Source: Saussurea involucrata
Taxonomy: Eukaryota; Streptophyta; Magnoliopsida; Asterales; Asteraceae
Assembly (NCBI GenBank): GCA_033807775.1
Contig: CM066315.1
Location: forward strand, 9,366,501 to 9,430,500
DNA: 64,000 nt
Direction: 5' to 3'
Shown: piece by piece, positions 11,010 to 20,963 of the stretch
How the letters are laid out: every line of letters begins with the position of its first letter
Position numbering within the stretch: the first letter of the stretch is position 1
Made by a program: the position numbers and the translations under genes
Notes under the pieces: model-generated
What the model was told of the DNA's origin: nothing
What the model saw: the letters and a program-made list of their open reading frames with translations, nothing else
Databases searched by the model: none

Positions 11010-11602
11010 AGTATGCATTTCCGGCCTGTAATAGTCATCGGCCGAACCGCCAAAGATGTTTGTGATTGATGTGGTGGCGAACGGCGGCGGCATCTGCGAG
11101 GTGTATGCCCCCGACATCCCGGCCTGCGTGACATTGATCATTAAAATAGTTACAAAATTAGGATTATCGATATATAACTATAATGGTTACTCAGTGTCAC
11201 TAACACTCTCCGGGATAGTCGAATATGATGTGGTGGCGAACGGCGGCGGCATCTGCGAGGTGTATGCCCCCGACATCCCGGCCTGCGTGACATTGATCAT
11301 TAAAATAGTTACAAAATTAGGAACAAACATATAACTATAATGGTTACTCAGTGTCACTTACACTCTCCGAGATAGTAGAATAGGATGTGGTGGCGAACGG
11401 CGTTTGGGACATCCCGGCCCCCGACATCCCGGCCTACGTGACATTGATCATTATAAGAGTTACAAACTTAGGAACAAACATATAACTATAATGGTTACTC
11501 AATGTCACTTACATTTTCAGGGAATGACGGATGGGATGTGGTGGCAAACGTCGCATGTGCCCCCTGTCCGAACGGAGCGGGGATCGGTGTCGTACTCGAC
11601 AG
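11010..11602 (-). repeat. Tandemly duplicated exons 5-8 of the Ulp1-like gene
   Basis: Four exon-plus-intron units have acceptors at 11602, 11433, 11282 and 11123, spaced 150-170 bp. Three start with the residues AGMSGA and all contain an FATTS core; the introns share sequence around ATTGATCA and TATAACTATAATGGTTACTC. Every exon is a multiple of three and phase 0 (90, 72, 78 and 114 nt), so units can be gained or lost without a frameshift. The result is a variable linker between DUF1985 and the protease. Confidence 0.85.
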
Positions 11603-11677
11603 CTAAAACAAATTTAGAACGTAATATTAATATACAAACTAAATAAACGTGGCCAACAAATTAAGTTAAACACTAAC

Positions 11678-12072
11678 ATTGACAGCGCTAAACTGTCTGT
11701 AGACTTCCTCCAGATAGTGTACACGTGTCTCTAGCGGCCCGTGGACGTAGTCCCACAGGACTTCATGTGAGCCACGCTGTGGCTCGTAGGAAGGGGCCGC
11801 CTGATATGGATTGTAGGAGGAGGAAGGGGGCGCCTGGTAGGAGGAGGAAGGGGCGCCTGGTAGGAGGAGGAACGGGCCGGCTGGTAGGAGGAGGAAGGGG
11901 GCGGCTGGTATCCACCGGAAGGGGGCCTGTCGTCGTCTTCCTCATCTTCGGAAGTAGGGGGACGTCGAGCCCTTTCCGCCTCTGCGTCAATAAAGGCCAC
12001 GCTGTCTCTGTACCAATCTGTGCCCATCTCGTCGACAGTAGGCACAAGGCGATCGGCGGGCAAGAGTGGCTG
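11678..12072 (-). pseudogene. Exon 4: proline-rich repeat exon with a one-base frameshift
   Basis: The exon starts after the acceptor TATATTTAG and ends at AAT|GTTAGT. It encodes an acidic stretch (TSEDEEDDDR), then SSSYQPP-like repeats, then a helical-looking tail (VLWDYVHGPLETRVHYLEEV). The tail is in a different frame from the start. One repeat has four G where its neighbour has five (plus strand near 11850), which explains both the shift and the 395-nt length. Confidence 0.8.
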
Positions 12073-12382
12073 CTAAATATATGATAAAACATAAAAGAAA
12101 TTAATAAGCGGGACTAACGTATGCAAATTGTAAACATAGTAAAAGAACTTACATTTCTAGACGCTTTGAAGAACTCAATCCAAAGCGACCTACTTAGGGT
12201 AACACGTTTGTCCCAACGGGTTCCCCTAAGTACTCGATCGTCGCGCTTGACGAAATATCGGATTGATGCGGGAAACATCTCCAAGATCCATATTTGGAAT
12301 TAGACAAGAAGAGCAAGTACGTAAAAAGAAAAGCCAAACAGTTTGTATGTATTATTAACAATTGTTATACTACGTATCTAAC

Positions 12383-13057
12383 CTTGAAGGCGTATGTAAA
12401 ACCACAAAGATTCATCTTTGCATGTCGATCGGCGCGTCTGCCTATGGCTCGGTGCAGATTAGAGTAGCAATGTGTCCAGATATGGCTACCCCACGGGTAG
12501 CTGTTAAACAGCTCAAGGTCCTCGACGGCCCTAAGGACCGTCGATGAAGCATGCTGGCTATACTCACGGCCCAGGAAGCCCATATCCACGATCACCACCA
12601 AGCATACACGGACAGCATCGTCGTCGGTTAGGGCACTAAGGCCCTCTTTCATCTTTTCCCGGGCTGCCTTCAGCTTCAAACGAGATGCTGAAATGCCGAA
12701 AACCCTAGGAACGAAGGAGCAGTCTTCTAAGGGAGGAAGGGGGGGAGCCTCTCCAAAACGTAGTCCTGTAATTAGACAGAACTCCCGACGCCGAAAATGC
12801 AATTGAGAGCCGAAGAAATCAAAATGCATCTCCTCCGGCTCAGCGTTGGCGTCCTCGACCTCCAACTGTAGAAACATGTGTACTAGCGTAGGGTCGCCAC
12901 CAGAGTAAGATACATCCATCCATGGCCCGAACGGTGTCCCTCTATAGATGGTCTCAAGGGTATCTGCGCGATCACCTAATCCCCTAAACAGCGCTCCTAA
13001 TTCCTCGATGTATGAAACTTTGCACCTTACCGTCAAGTCGATGTTAAAGAAATCCTT
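12383..13057 (-). CDS. DUF1985 exon of the Ulp1-like gene
   Basis: The 675-nt exon (225 codons) runs from the acceptor TATGTAG to the donor AAG|GTTAGA. It encodes a DUF1985 domain: MHFDFFGSQLHFRRREFCLI followed by TGLRFG is the typical conserved centre, and the C-terminal part contains GREYSQHA and LELFNSYPWG. DUF1985 is plant-specific and of unknown function, commonly paired with Ulp1 domains on Mutator-like elements. It is read directly into exon 3 (12153-12299), which has the usual aromatic IWILEMFP continuation. Confidence 0.85.
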
Positions 13058-13084
13058 CTACATAGTCATTCACAGATGTTATAG

Positions 13085-14450
13085 TTAGTGTTATATATAG
13101 ATGTTGCAGTTTATTTTATTTTATATAGATGTTGCGGTTTATTTTATTTCAACGTATAATAGTGTTATATATAGATAAAGTGTGGTTTATTTTATTTCAA
13201 CGTATCATATTGTTATATATAGATAAAGTGCGGTGGTATTTTATTTCAACGTATAATAGTGTTATATATAGATAAAGTGTGGTGGTATTTTATTTCAACG
13301 TATAATAGTGTTATATATAGATAAAGTGCGGTTTATTTTATTTCAACGTATAATAGTGTTATATATAGATAAAGTGCGGTTTATTTTATTTCAACGTATA
13401 ATAGTGTTATATAAAGATAAAGTGCGGTTGTATTTTATTTCAACGTATAATAGTGTTATACATAGATAAAGTGCGGTGGTATTTTATTTCAACGTATAAT
13501 AGTGTTATATATAGATAAAGTGCGGTTGTATTTTATTTCAACGTATAATAGTGTTATATATAGATAAAGTGCGGTTTATTTTATTTCAACGTATAATAGT
13601 GTTATATATAGATAAAGTGTGGTGGTATTTTATTTCAACGTATAATAGTGTTATATATAGATTAAGTGCGGTTGTATTTTATTTCAACGTATAATAGTGT
13701 TATATATAGATAAAGTGCGGTTTATTTTATTTCAACGTATAATAGTGTTATGTATAGATAAAGTGCGGTTTATTTTATTTCAACGTATAATAGTGTTATA
13801 TAAAGATAAAGTGCGGTTGTATTTTATTTCAACGTATAAAAGTGTTATACATAGATAAAGTGCGGTTGTATTTTATTTCAACGTATAATAGTGTTATATA
13901 TAGATAAAGTGCGGTTGTATTTTATTTCAACGTATAATAGTGTTATATAAAGATAAAGTGCGGTTGTATTTTATTTCAACGTATAATAGTGTTATATAAA
14001 GATAAAGTGCGGTTGTATTTTATTTCAACGTATAATAGTGTTATACATAGATAAAGTGCGGTTTATTTTATTTCAACGTATAATAGTGTTATATATAGAT
14101 AAAGTGCGGTTTATTTTATTTCAACGTATAATAGTGTTATATATAGATAAAGTGTGGTTTATTTTATTTCAACGTATCATATTGTTATATATAGATAAAG
14201 TGCGGTTGTATTTTATTTCAACGTATAATGGTGTTATATAAAGATAAAGTGTGGTTGTATTTTATTTCAACGTATAATAGTGTTATACATAGATAAAGTG
14301 CGGTTTATTTTATTTCAACGTATAATAGTGTTATATATAGATAAAGTGCGATTTATTTTATTTCAACGTATAATAGTGTTATATATAGATAAAGTGCGGT
14401 TTATTTTATTTCAACGTATCATATTGTTATATAGAGATAAATTGCGGTTT
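13085..14450. repeat. 48-bp minisatellite in intron 1, about 27 copies
   Basis: The unit begins TTTATTTTATTTCAACGTAT and continues through AATAGTGTTATATATAG to ATAAAGTGCGG; 48-50 bp variants carry GTTGTATTTT or GGTGGTATTTT instead. It fills the first half of intron 1 of the Ulp1-like gene. Because 48 is a multiple of three, short repetitive reading frames appear, but they are by-products of the repeat. Confidence 0.93.
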
Positions 14451-15600
14451 AGGGACCCTAGTTGTCATTCTTAAAAGTTTAGGACCTAATTGGCATTCTT
14501 AAAAGTTTAGGGACCTAAGTTGTCATTCTTAAAACCGTAGGGACCTAAGTTGTCATTCTTAACATTTTTTTATAACAAACACATATTTAACAATTTTTTT
14601 ATAAAATGTGTTTTTTTATAAAAAATTGTTAAGAGTGTGTTTTTATAAAAAAATTGTTAAAAATGTGTTTTTTTATAAAAAACTGTTAAGAGTGTGTTTT
14701 TATAAAAAAATTGTTAAAAATGTGTTTTTTTATAAAAAATTGTTAAGAGTGTGTTTTTATAAAAAAATTGTTATAGTTTTATGGTTTTATGTTTGAATGT
14801 GATATTTGTATGGTATAATGTGTATGTTGTTATAGTGTGTTTTTTCATATAAAAATTGTTAAAAATGTGTTTTTTATAAAAACACACCCTTAACAATTTT
14901 TTATAAAAACACACTCTTAACAGTTTTTTTATAAAAAAAACATGTTTTTATAAAAAATTGTTAATGGTGTGTTTTTATAAAAAAATTGTTAAGAGTGTGT
15001 TTTTATAAAAAAAAACATTGTTAACAATTTTTTTATAAAAACACACTCTTAACAATTTTTTTATAAAAAAACACTCTTAACAATTTTTATATGAAAAAAC
15101 ACACTATAACAACATACACATTATAACATACAAATATCACATTCAAACATAAAACCATAAAACTATAACAATTTTTTTATAAAAACACACTCTTAACAAT
15201 TTTTTATAAAAAAAACATTTTTTTAACATTTTTTTATAAAAACTGTTTTTATAAAAAAAAATTAACAATTTTTTTATAAAAAAACACATTATAAAAACTA
15301 TAAAACTATAACAATTTTTTATAAAAACACACTATTAAACATTTTTTTTATAAAAAAACTGTTTTTATAAAAAATTGTTAAGGGTGTGTTTTTATAAAAA
15401 AATTGTTAAGAGTGTGTTTTTATAAAAAAAAAACACATTGTTAACAATTTTTTTATAAAAACACACTCTTAACAATTTTTTTATAAAAAAACACTCTTAA
15501 CAATTTTTATATGAAAAAACACACTATAACAACATACACATTATAACATACAAATAACACATTCAAACATAAAACCATACATATCATGTTAAACATAGAA
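14451..15600. repeat. AT-rich foldback repeat in intron 1
   Basis: It starts with four copies of a phrase around GGACCTAAGTTGTCATTCTT (14451-14560). It then carries many copies, in both orientations, of a roughly 28-bp phrase TGTTAAGAGTGTGTTTTTAT plus an A-run. An 85-bp piece at 14775-14855 recurs inverted at 15090-15175 and again at 15500-15580. Long hairpins are possible. No gene is seen. Confidence 0.85.
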
Positions 15601-15851
15601 CATATTCAAACATAAGTTATAAATACTATAACAACCTACAAATCATATATCTTAACTTAAAATAACATACAAAAAATAACAAATAACATAAGGAAAACAT
15701 ACCAAAGAGGTAATACGAGACATCTTCACAAAACCCGAACGCGTATTCCACACGACAAAATTGAGAGAGTGGGAGAAAATTGTGAGAGTTTGATTAAAAA
15801 TTGATAGAGTGATTAAAAAAATTGAGAGTGACCGTGTCTTGGTCCCCCCCC

Positions 15852-15857
15852 TATATA
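15852..15857 (-). promoter_or_regulatory. TATA box and telo-box upstream of the Ulp1-like gene
   Basis: The minus-strand CTATATAG lies about 130 bases upstream of the start codon, followed by a pyrimidine-rich leader with repeated CTCTC/CAATTTT. Just upstream (15876-15895) the minus strand reads AACCCTAAACCCTAATTG, which contains telo-box motifs (AAACCCTAA) common in plant promoters. Expression itself is not shown. Confidence 0.5.
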
Positions 15858-15899
15858 GTGCGGCCGAATAAACAATTAGGGTTTAGGGTTCGTCAAAGG

Positions 15900-16750
15900 G
15901 ATTTTAGGGTTAACCCTGTGCCGACACGTGGCACAGGAGCCCGCGATCGCGGGAGGTCAAAGAAAGTCAATCGCGGGCATGGACCAAAAATGCCCACGCG
16001 GGCATTCTTGAGGGGGGAAAGCTGTACCGCGGGTATTCTTGAGGGACCAACGCGGGCAAAGTAGGCAAACTTTGGTGACACGTGTAGCCCGCGATCGCGG
16101 GGGTCAATGAGTCAAACGCGGGCAGGGACCAAATCTGCACACGCGGGCATTCTTGAGGGGGGAAAGCTGGACCGCGGGCATTCTTGAGGGACCAACGCGG
16201 GCAAAGTGGGTAAACATTGGTGACACGTGGCCTGGAGCCCGCGATCGCGGGCTCCATCGCGGATTTTTAGGGCATTTTTGCAAAATGGGAGAGATTTTGG
16301 GTATTTCAGTAAAAAATGGTCAAACTTAGGGTATTTTAATTAATTTCCCTAATTAAAATACCCCAAGTTTGAAGTTGACTTACCAAAATACCCCAAAAAT
16401 GAAAAATTTACCAAAATGCCACAAATTTCTGCGGTGAAGTCCCGCGATCGCGAGCAGGGACCATTTTTGAAATTTTATGTGCTTCATATTTACACTTTCA
16501 GTCCCTGTCCGCGGTGGAGTCCCACGATCGCGGCCCGCGATGGGGACTGAAAGTGTAAATAATCTTGCAAAAAATTTCACAATTGGTCCCTGTCTGCTAT
16601 AGAGGGCCCCCTCCGCGGAAATTTATGGCATTTTGGTAAACTTTTCATTTTTTTGGGTATTTTGGTAAGTCAACTTCAAACTTGAGGTATTTTAATTAAT
16701 TTCCCATATTTATATATAGGGAAATTAATTGAAATACCCCAAGTTTGACC
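15900..16750. repeat. CpG-rich GCGATCGC repeat block, second cluster
   Basis: It shows at least five copies of CCCGCGATCGCGGG or close variants (near 15941, 16088, 16237, 16440 and 16520). A direct duplication of about 145 bp includes GCGGGCATTCTTGAGGG, and TTAATTTCCC / GGGAAATTAATT ends occur near 16340 and 16720. It is the same family as 8205-8735. No coding gene. Confidence 0.8.
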
Positions 16751-16768
16751 ATCTCTTACCAAAATACG

Positions 16769-17040
16769 CCGTTTTCGACGCATTATATATCGTTTCGAAG
16801 CTCTCATATAGGAGAACATAAACCCACTATAAGTTAATTATATATACTACATATATATATATATATATATATATTTAAATGTGTCTAAAGTTCCCTAAAA
16901 ACCATTAAATATAGGGAACTTTAGACACATTTAAATATATATATATATATATATATGTAGTATATATAATTAACTTATAGTGGGTTTATGTTCTCCTATA
17001 TGAGAGCTTCGAAACGATATATAATGCGTCGAAAACGGAG
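16769..17040. repeat. Large near-perfect hairpin element
   Basis: Two arms of about 130 bp are inverted copies around a short centre near 16900-16912. The outer end is CGTTTTCGACGCA; inside are TTATAGTGGGTTTATGTTCT and a (TA)n stretch. It looks like a foldback MITE. The sequence next to its right side (17040-17100) is shared with 9640-9720. Confidence 0.88.
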
Positions 17041-17339
17041 TATGTGTGAATGAGATATCGATGCTCAAAGTTGAGTAAAAACCATGAAATTAGCAAAAAC
17101 CAATTTGGGTGTGGGAAGTTGTCCCACATAGGAAGGAGGAAGGAACATTATTTGGTTTATAATGAAAGAAGTGTGAGGAGTTGACAAGCTCCTTGCATGG
17201 TTTTACTCCAACACCTACCCGCGCGCAGGGGGGGTGCCGATTGACGATTTCGCAAGCTAAAATCGCCGAACTTGTGTGCGAGCGCGACCTGCGGACACGA
17301 ATGCAGCTCCAAAATCTCGTGCTCACGCAGCTCGGTTTT
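17041..17339. other. Dispersed-repeat flank and intergenic DNA
   Basis: 17041-17100 is shared with the 9.6-kb region. Next comes GGGAAGTTGTCCCACATAGG, a phrase seen at many plant LTR or TRIM ends; its partner was not found here. No gene seen. Confidence 0.4.
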
Positions 17340-17580
17340 GCTAAAATTAATTTTTTTTGGCCTATCGCGGGCTGCGATCGCGGCCAGGGACGAAACTTGC
17401 CAACGCGGGCAAAGTAGGGGGGCTTCGCGGGGCTTTTGGCCGAAACAGTTTGCCACGTGGGCCTGGGCCCGCGATCGCGGGGCCCATCGCGAATTTTTTG
17501 GGTACTTTTGTAAACTATGAAAGATTTTGGGTATTTTGGTAACACGAAGTTGGACTTAGGGTATTTTAATTAATTTCCCT
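17340..17580. repeat. CpG-rich GCGATCGC repeat block, third cluster
   Basis: It has GCTGCGATCGCGGCC and GCCCGCGATCGCGGGGCCC dyads and ends in GGGTATTTTAATTAATTTCCC-like sequence (final CCC at 17577-17579), the terminal phrase of this family. Confidence 0.75.
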
Positions 17581-18019
17581 TATATATATGTATGTATAAT
17601 TGATTTCACCAAACCAATCTTGGCTTAAGTGGCAACGCTGGCTAGAATACCTTTGAAGTAAGCATTGACTTTTGTGCATCCTTATTTTATTTTCATCTTC
17701 TTTTAAACATCAAAAATAAATTCAAACGGCTTTGGAAAACATTTGATCCAGTTTAAAGGTGCACCCGCCCTCAATGCCACATCAGCGCCACATCAGTTTT
17801 TCTCCTAACCCTCTCCTCAAGCCCTCAAGCCCTAAAGACCCGTAGCGCTACCCTCAAGCCCTCTTGCCACCTCATTTTTTTTAATTCTTTTATTTATACA
17901 TTTAATTATTTAACAACATAAAAATATTTATATATTTTTTAATAAATAAAAATAAGATAAATAATAAAAATAAAAATTCATATCATTATTTAAAAATAAA
18001 AATTACAAAATACAAAACA
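17581..18019. other. Intergenic, no gene seen
   Basis: Contains the repeated phrase CCCTCAAGCCCT near 17818-17860 and an AT-rich tail just downstream of the Myb-like gene on the minus strand, possibly its 3' untranslated region. Confidence 0.45.
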
Positions 18020-18578
18020 CTACCAATTATGAAATTTTTTAATTTGCTCTTTTCTCGCTAAAGTAACCCTCAAAACGTCTCCCGTAAGGTGATCATGCGG
18101 GGTTATGAAAAACTCGAAGTCTTTTTCAAATCGTTTTTCTCGTTCGATTTCTCGTTCGTGTTCCAACCTATCTCGTTCGAGTTCGAGTTTTTTCATTTTG
18201 TACTCCATTGTATCATCAATCTTCTCGTTGAACGTCGTGAACAACTGAGTAACATTTTCGTTCGTATTCGACCAGCTCGTATCACTCATTGATGTTTTTT
18301 TTTGCCTTGTTTCTCCCGATGGGTCGTTGAAGTTGCTCGATGAAGTTGTCGTCATCGTCATCATCGGAAGGTTTGGAACGTTTTGAACCCCGCGATGAAG
18401 TTGTCGTCATCGTTGGAACGGCTCCCCATTTTGGACATTTTTTTAGGACTTCCCAAGCTTGTTCTTGAGTGAAAGCAAACCCTTGTTGTGTTTGGTACCG
18501 TTCGTGTGTCGTTCGTGAAATGTCGGCCTCACTCATTCCGCTTGATCTATTAGTGACCAAGTTGTTGTAGATGCCGCC
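18020..18578 (-). pseudogene. Myb/SANT-like gene, C-terminal part (after the retroelement insertion)
   Basis: On the minus strand this continues the reading frame broken at 27018. The residues GIYNNLVTNRSSGMSEADI, then EQAWEVLKKCPKW, match the conserved middle of the plant Myb/SANT-like family often labelled 'glutathione S-transferase T3-like' or NAM-associated. This family is related to PIF/Harbinger ORF1 proteins, a DNA-binding partner of the transposase. After an Asp tract and RPIGRNKAKK the frame stops at 18282. A run of nine A (18292-18300) appears one base too long: the other frame continues into a charged coiled-coil (KMKKLELERDRLEHEREIER) to 18020. So there is a probable frameshift in addition to the insertion. 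Confidence 0.8.
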
Positions 18579-20949
18579 TGTAATAACCCAAATTAATTAA
18601 TTAGAGACGAATGAAAGCTATGGGTTTTATTTGGTCATTTTTCACAAGTTTGGGGTTAAGAGTGAAAATGGGAATCAATCCCCTTATTTTGTTGAGGTGC
18701 TGGAAAGAAAGAAAACAGTTTCTTATTCCTAGGGTTAGTGTAGGGTTGTGGTGGCTGGACATGGGGATAGACAAAAAGAGAGTCTAGAAAGAAAGCAATG
18801 TCAGGTGGGTGTTCTTCCTGCAAGTCGAGAGAGAGGAGAAGAGAGAGAGAGACAACCGGAGAGTGAGAGAGAGAAACCGACGAGCAAGAGAGAGACTGCG
18901 TGAGAGAGAAAGAAGAAAGAACCTGTGTGTGTGTCTTGTGTGTGTGTTTTGTGTGTGCAGCCGGCAAAGAGGGATGACGGGGGAGAGAGAATGCCGGCGA
19001 GAGAGAGGGAACGCCGGCGAGAGAGAGAAGGAGCCGGAGAGAGAGAGATATACAGCCGGAGAGAGAGAGAGAGAGATACAACCGAGGAGAGAGAGAGAGC
19101 ATCGAGAAGGAGGTGGAGACTGTGAGAGGAAGAGATAGGCGATGAGAGAGAGAAGATGGCGGGATTTCGCCGGCGCCGGAGAAGGTGGCCGGCGGTGGCC
19201 GGCAGTGGTGGTCGCCGGAGCTCTAGACAGCAGTTTTTCTCCATTTCGTGTGGTTTTATTCCGGTAAGAAACCCTTCCATTGCATTGATCTCTTTTCGCG
19301 TTATGTTAGATTTGTTAGGTTTCTAAGTTGCACCTAGTTATGTAATCTGAGAAACCAAATAACAGTGTTAATATAGAGTCTTGATTTCCAATTCATATTG
19401 TCAAGATAAATCAAAGGTTGTGGGCTCTTGGTTAGGATATAATTTGTATCAGTTTATAAAAGATGTTTTGTCGTCGAAAACGTGTAGAGTTAGAGGTTTG
19501 GCTCAACCCTCATCGATTTAATTGTTGGACCGGATTGTAAATTTAAGAGAAGGGACAGAATGACTATTTTAATTGGAATCGAAACCTCATGTGGACCGAA
19601 ATTGTTGTTTAATTAACTATAGTGGATTTGAGGTTAGATTTAATTAAATATAGTGGAGCCGAATTAGAATTAATTTAATTTGGGGTAAGTCACGTTGGCC
19701 GGTGTCTTAGCTACTTAAATTGGACCTTGCAAACTTTATAATCAAAAGTGGATTGATATTTATTTGGACCAAATTGTTAGAATTGTTAGTGGATCTGATT
19801 TACTCATATTTTGGACCGAGATGTGTAGGTTGTTAATTATAGTGGACTTCGATTTATTAATTAGTTATGGTATGATTTGTTAATACTAGTGGGATTCGGT
19901 TTATTAATTAATTATGGATTCGAATTCTAGTAAGTGAACCGAGATCCTCTTTTCACAATTGTTAGTGGAGTCTAATTAAATAGTTGGGGCGATGGGATTG
20001 TTTTCTCATTGGATCAAAGTGTTACTTAGTGCAATTCTTCTTTTGGGTCGGTACTAAGTGGACCGAAAGTTGATGTGTATTGGCTTGGTATGAGTATAAT
20101 CTAGAGGTGGCCGAGAGTTAAAAATAAGTAGTTTAATCAAGTGAGTCAAGTAGGGGTTTAATAAATTAAGTTGAGAAGTGGATTACTAATGAAAGCCCAA
20201 TTTATGTGATGGGTGTAAATTGTAGGTTCATGTTGAGGTGATCGACACGAGTAAACATTTATAATCTGGACCTCAGGTGAGTTTTCTAAACTAAAATGTG
20301 TGGCTTTTAAAGTGTTTTCAAAATGTGTTATGAATGTTGAGAATTGCCATGCTTTATTATTATGCTTTAATTGCATGAAAGTTGTTTAAAGTTTTATGTA
20401 GAATGTATGCATACATCAAGGAGACGTAAACTGGCAAAGACGGGAGAGTCGTTCCGCCAGCTCTCGTGCGGGAAGGGAGGTCCCTATATGCCAGGAGCGA
20501 GGCTCCGCAAGGCAGCATGAGGCTGACTCGTTGTCACCTTCGGGTGGCTTCAGGGTGTCAGATTACGAGGAGGCGGACTTTAGTCCGTATATGATTTTAA
20601 CGTGTTGAGTATGAATGTTTTATGCTGAAAAGATAAACTGTTTTAAATGTTTTGATAACTGTTAGGAGGGACTCACTAGACCTTATGGTCTAACCCTCGC
20701 ATTTTCAAATAAAAACCTTTTCAGGTAAGCAGGTACAGGAAGGCCATAGCAAGTAAGCAGGGTGTTAGCAGAGTGAAGAATGAATAGTGTAGAGACACTA
20801 TAACTTGCTTTTAGTATTTCTCAGTTGTGTATAGGTTGTTTCCGCCAGCCTAAGTTATTTTAGACAGATGTAATGAAATTTTATGGACCCAGTTTTGTAA
20901 TTGGTTAATATTAATGCTATGTATGTTTTATTTAGATTGGGTTGTTACA
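18579..20949 (+). repeat. 5' LTR of the LARD-like element
   Basis: Contains a GA-rich microsatellite-like zone (18825-19135), which yields spurious Arg/Glu or Ser/Leu frames, and a hairpin-rich zone (20494-20692) followed by AAATAAAAACC at 20707-20717. About ten substitutions and a few short indels distinguish it from the 3' LTR, so the insertion is recent. Confidence 0.94.
20494..20692 (+). promoter_or_regulatory. Four perfect small hairpins before the polyadenylation signal
   Basis: Stem-loops: GGAGC-GAG-GCTCC (20494-20506), CACC-TTCG-GGTG (20535-20546, a UUCG tetraloop in RNA), CGGAC-TTTA-GTCCG (20574-20587) and TAGACC-TTAT-GGTCTA (20677-20692). An AATAAA signal follows at 20708. The same four lie 6068 bases downstream in the other LTR. 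This is probably the R region at both ends of the transcript; the function is unknown. Confidence 0.7.
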
Positions 20950-20951
20950 GT

Positions 20952-20963
20952 TGGTATCAGAGC
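20952..20963 (+). other. Primer binding site of the LARD-like element
   Basis: TGGTATCAGAGC lies two bases after the 5' LTR and matches the initiator-Met tRNA type. Confidence 0.92.

Larger units (their letters stand above)
9804..15723 (-). pseudogene. DUF1985 / Ulp1-protease gene of the Mutator-associated (KI-MULE) type, 11 exons, frameshifted
   Basis: Minus-strand exons by my reading: 15703-15723, 12383-13057, 12153-12299, 11678-12072, 11513-11602, 11362-11433, 11205-11282, 11010-11123, 10540-10929, 10290-10460 and 9804-10211. All junctions are phase 0. Exon 1 is MSRITSL. Exons 2-3 carry the DUF1985 domain, exons 4-8 a Pro/Ser/Thr-rich linker, exon 9 a lysine-rich segment, and exons 9-11 a C48 (Ulp1) SUMO-protease fold. 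Such genes are known as cargo of plant Mutator-like elements. Exon 4 is 395 nt, one short of a multiple of three; a G lost in its proline repeat near 11852 shifts the frame. The presumed acceptor of exon 3 reads AA instead of AG. About 850 codons would result without the lesion. No transposase or TIR was found. Confidence 0.82.

Noticed and set aside
13085..14450. Regular 48-bp repeats resembling a CRISPR array
   Set aside because: The units abut one another with no unique spacers, and the setting is a plant intron; it is a minisatellite.
14038..14796. Repetitive short frames (VLYIDKVRFILFQRII and FFYKKLLRVC types)
   Set aside because: Translations of the minisatellite and foldback repeat; not genes.
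15876..15895. Telomere repeat array
   Set aside because: Only two AAACCCTAA-like units; better read as a telo-box upstream of a promoter.
8205..17580. GCGATCGC motifs as a sign of cyanobacterial (HIP1) DNA
   Set aside because: The motifs sit in AT-rich plant repeats between plant genes, inside a longer 14-bp palindrome; no bacterial genes are nearby.
18656..19280. Ser/Leu-rich or Arg/Glu-rich reading frames in the LTRs (also 24730-25348)
   Set aside because: They are frames through a GA/CT-rich tract, present on both strands in several frames and duplicated with the LTR; not genes.
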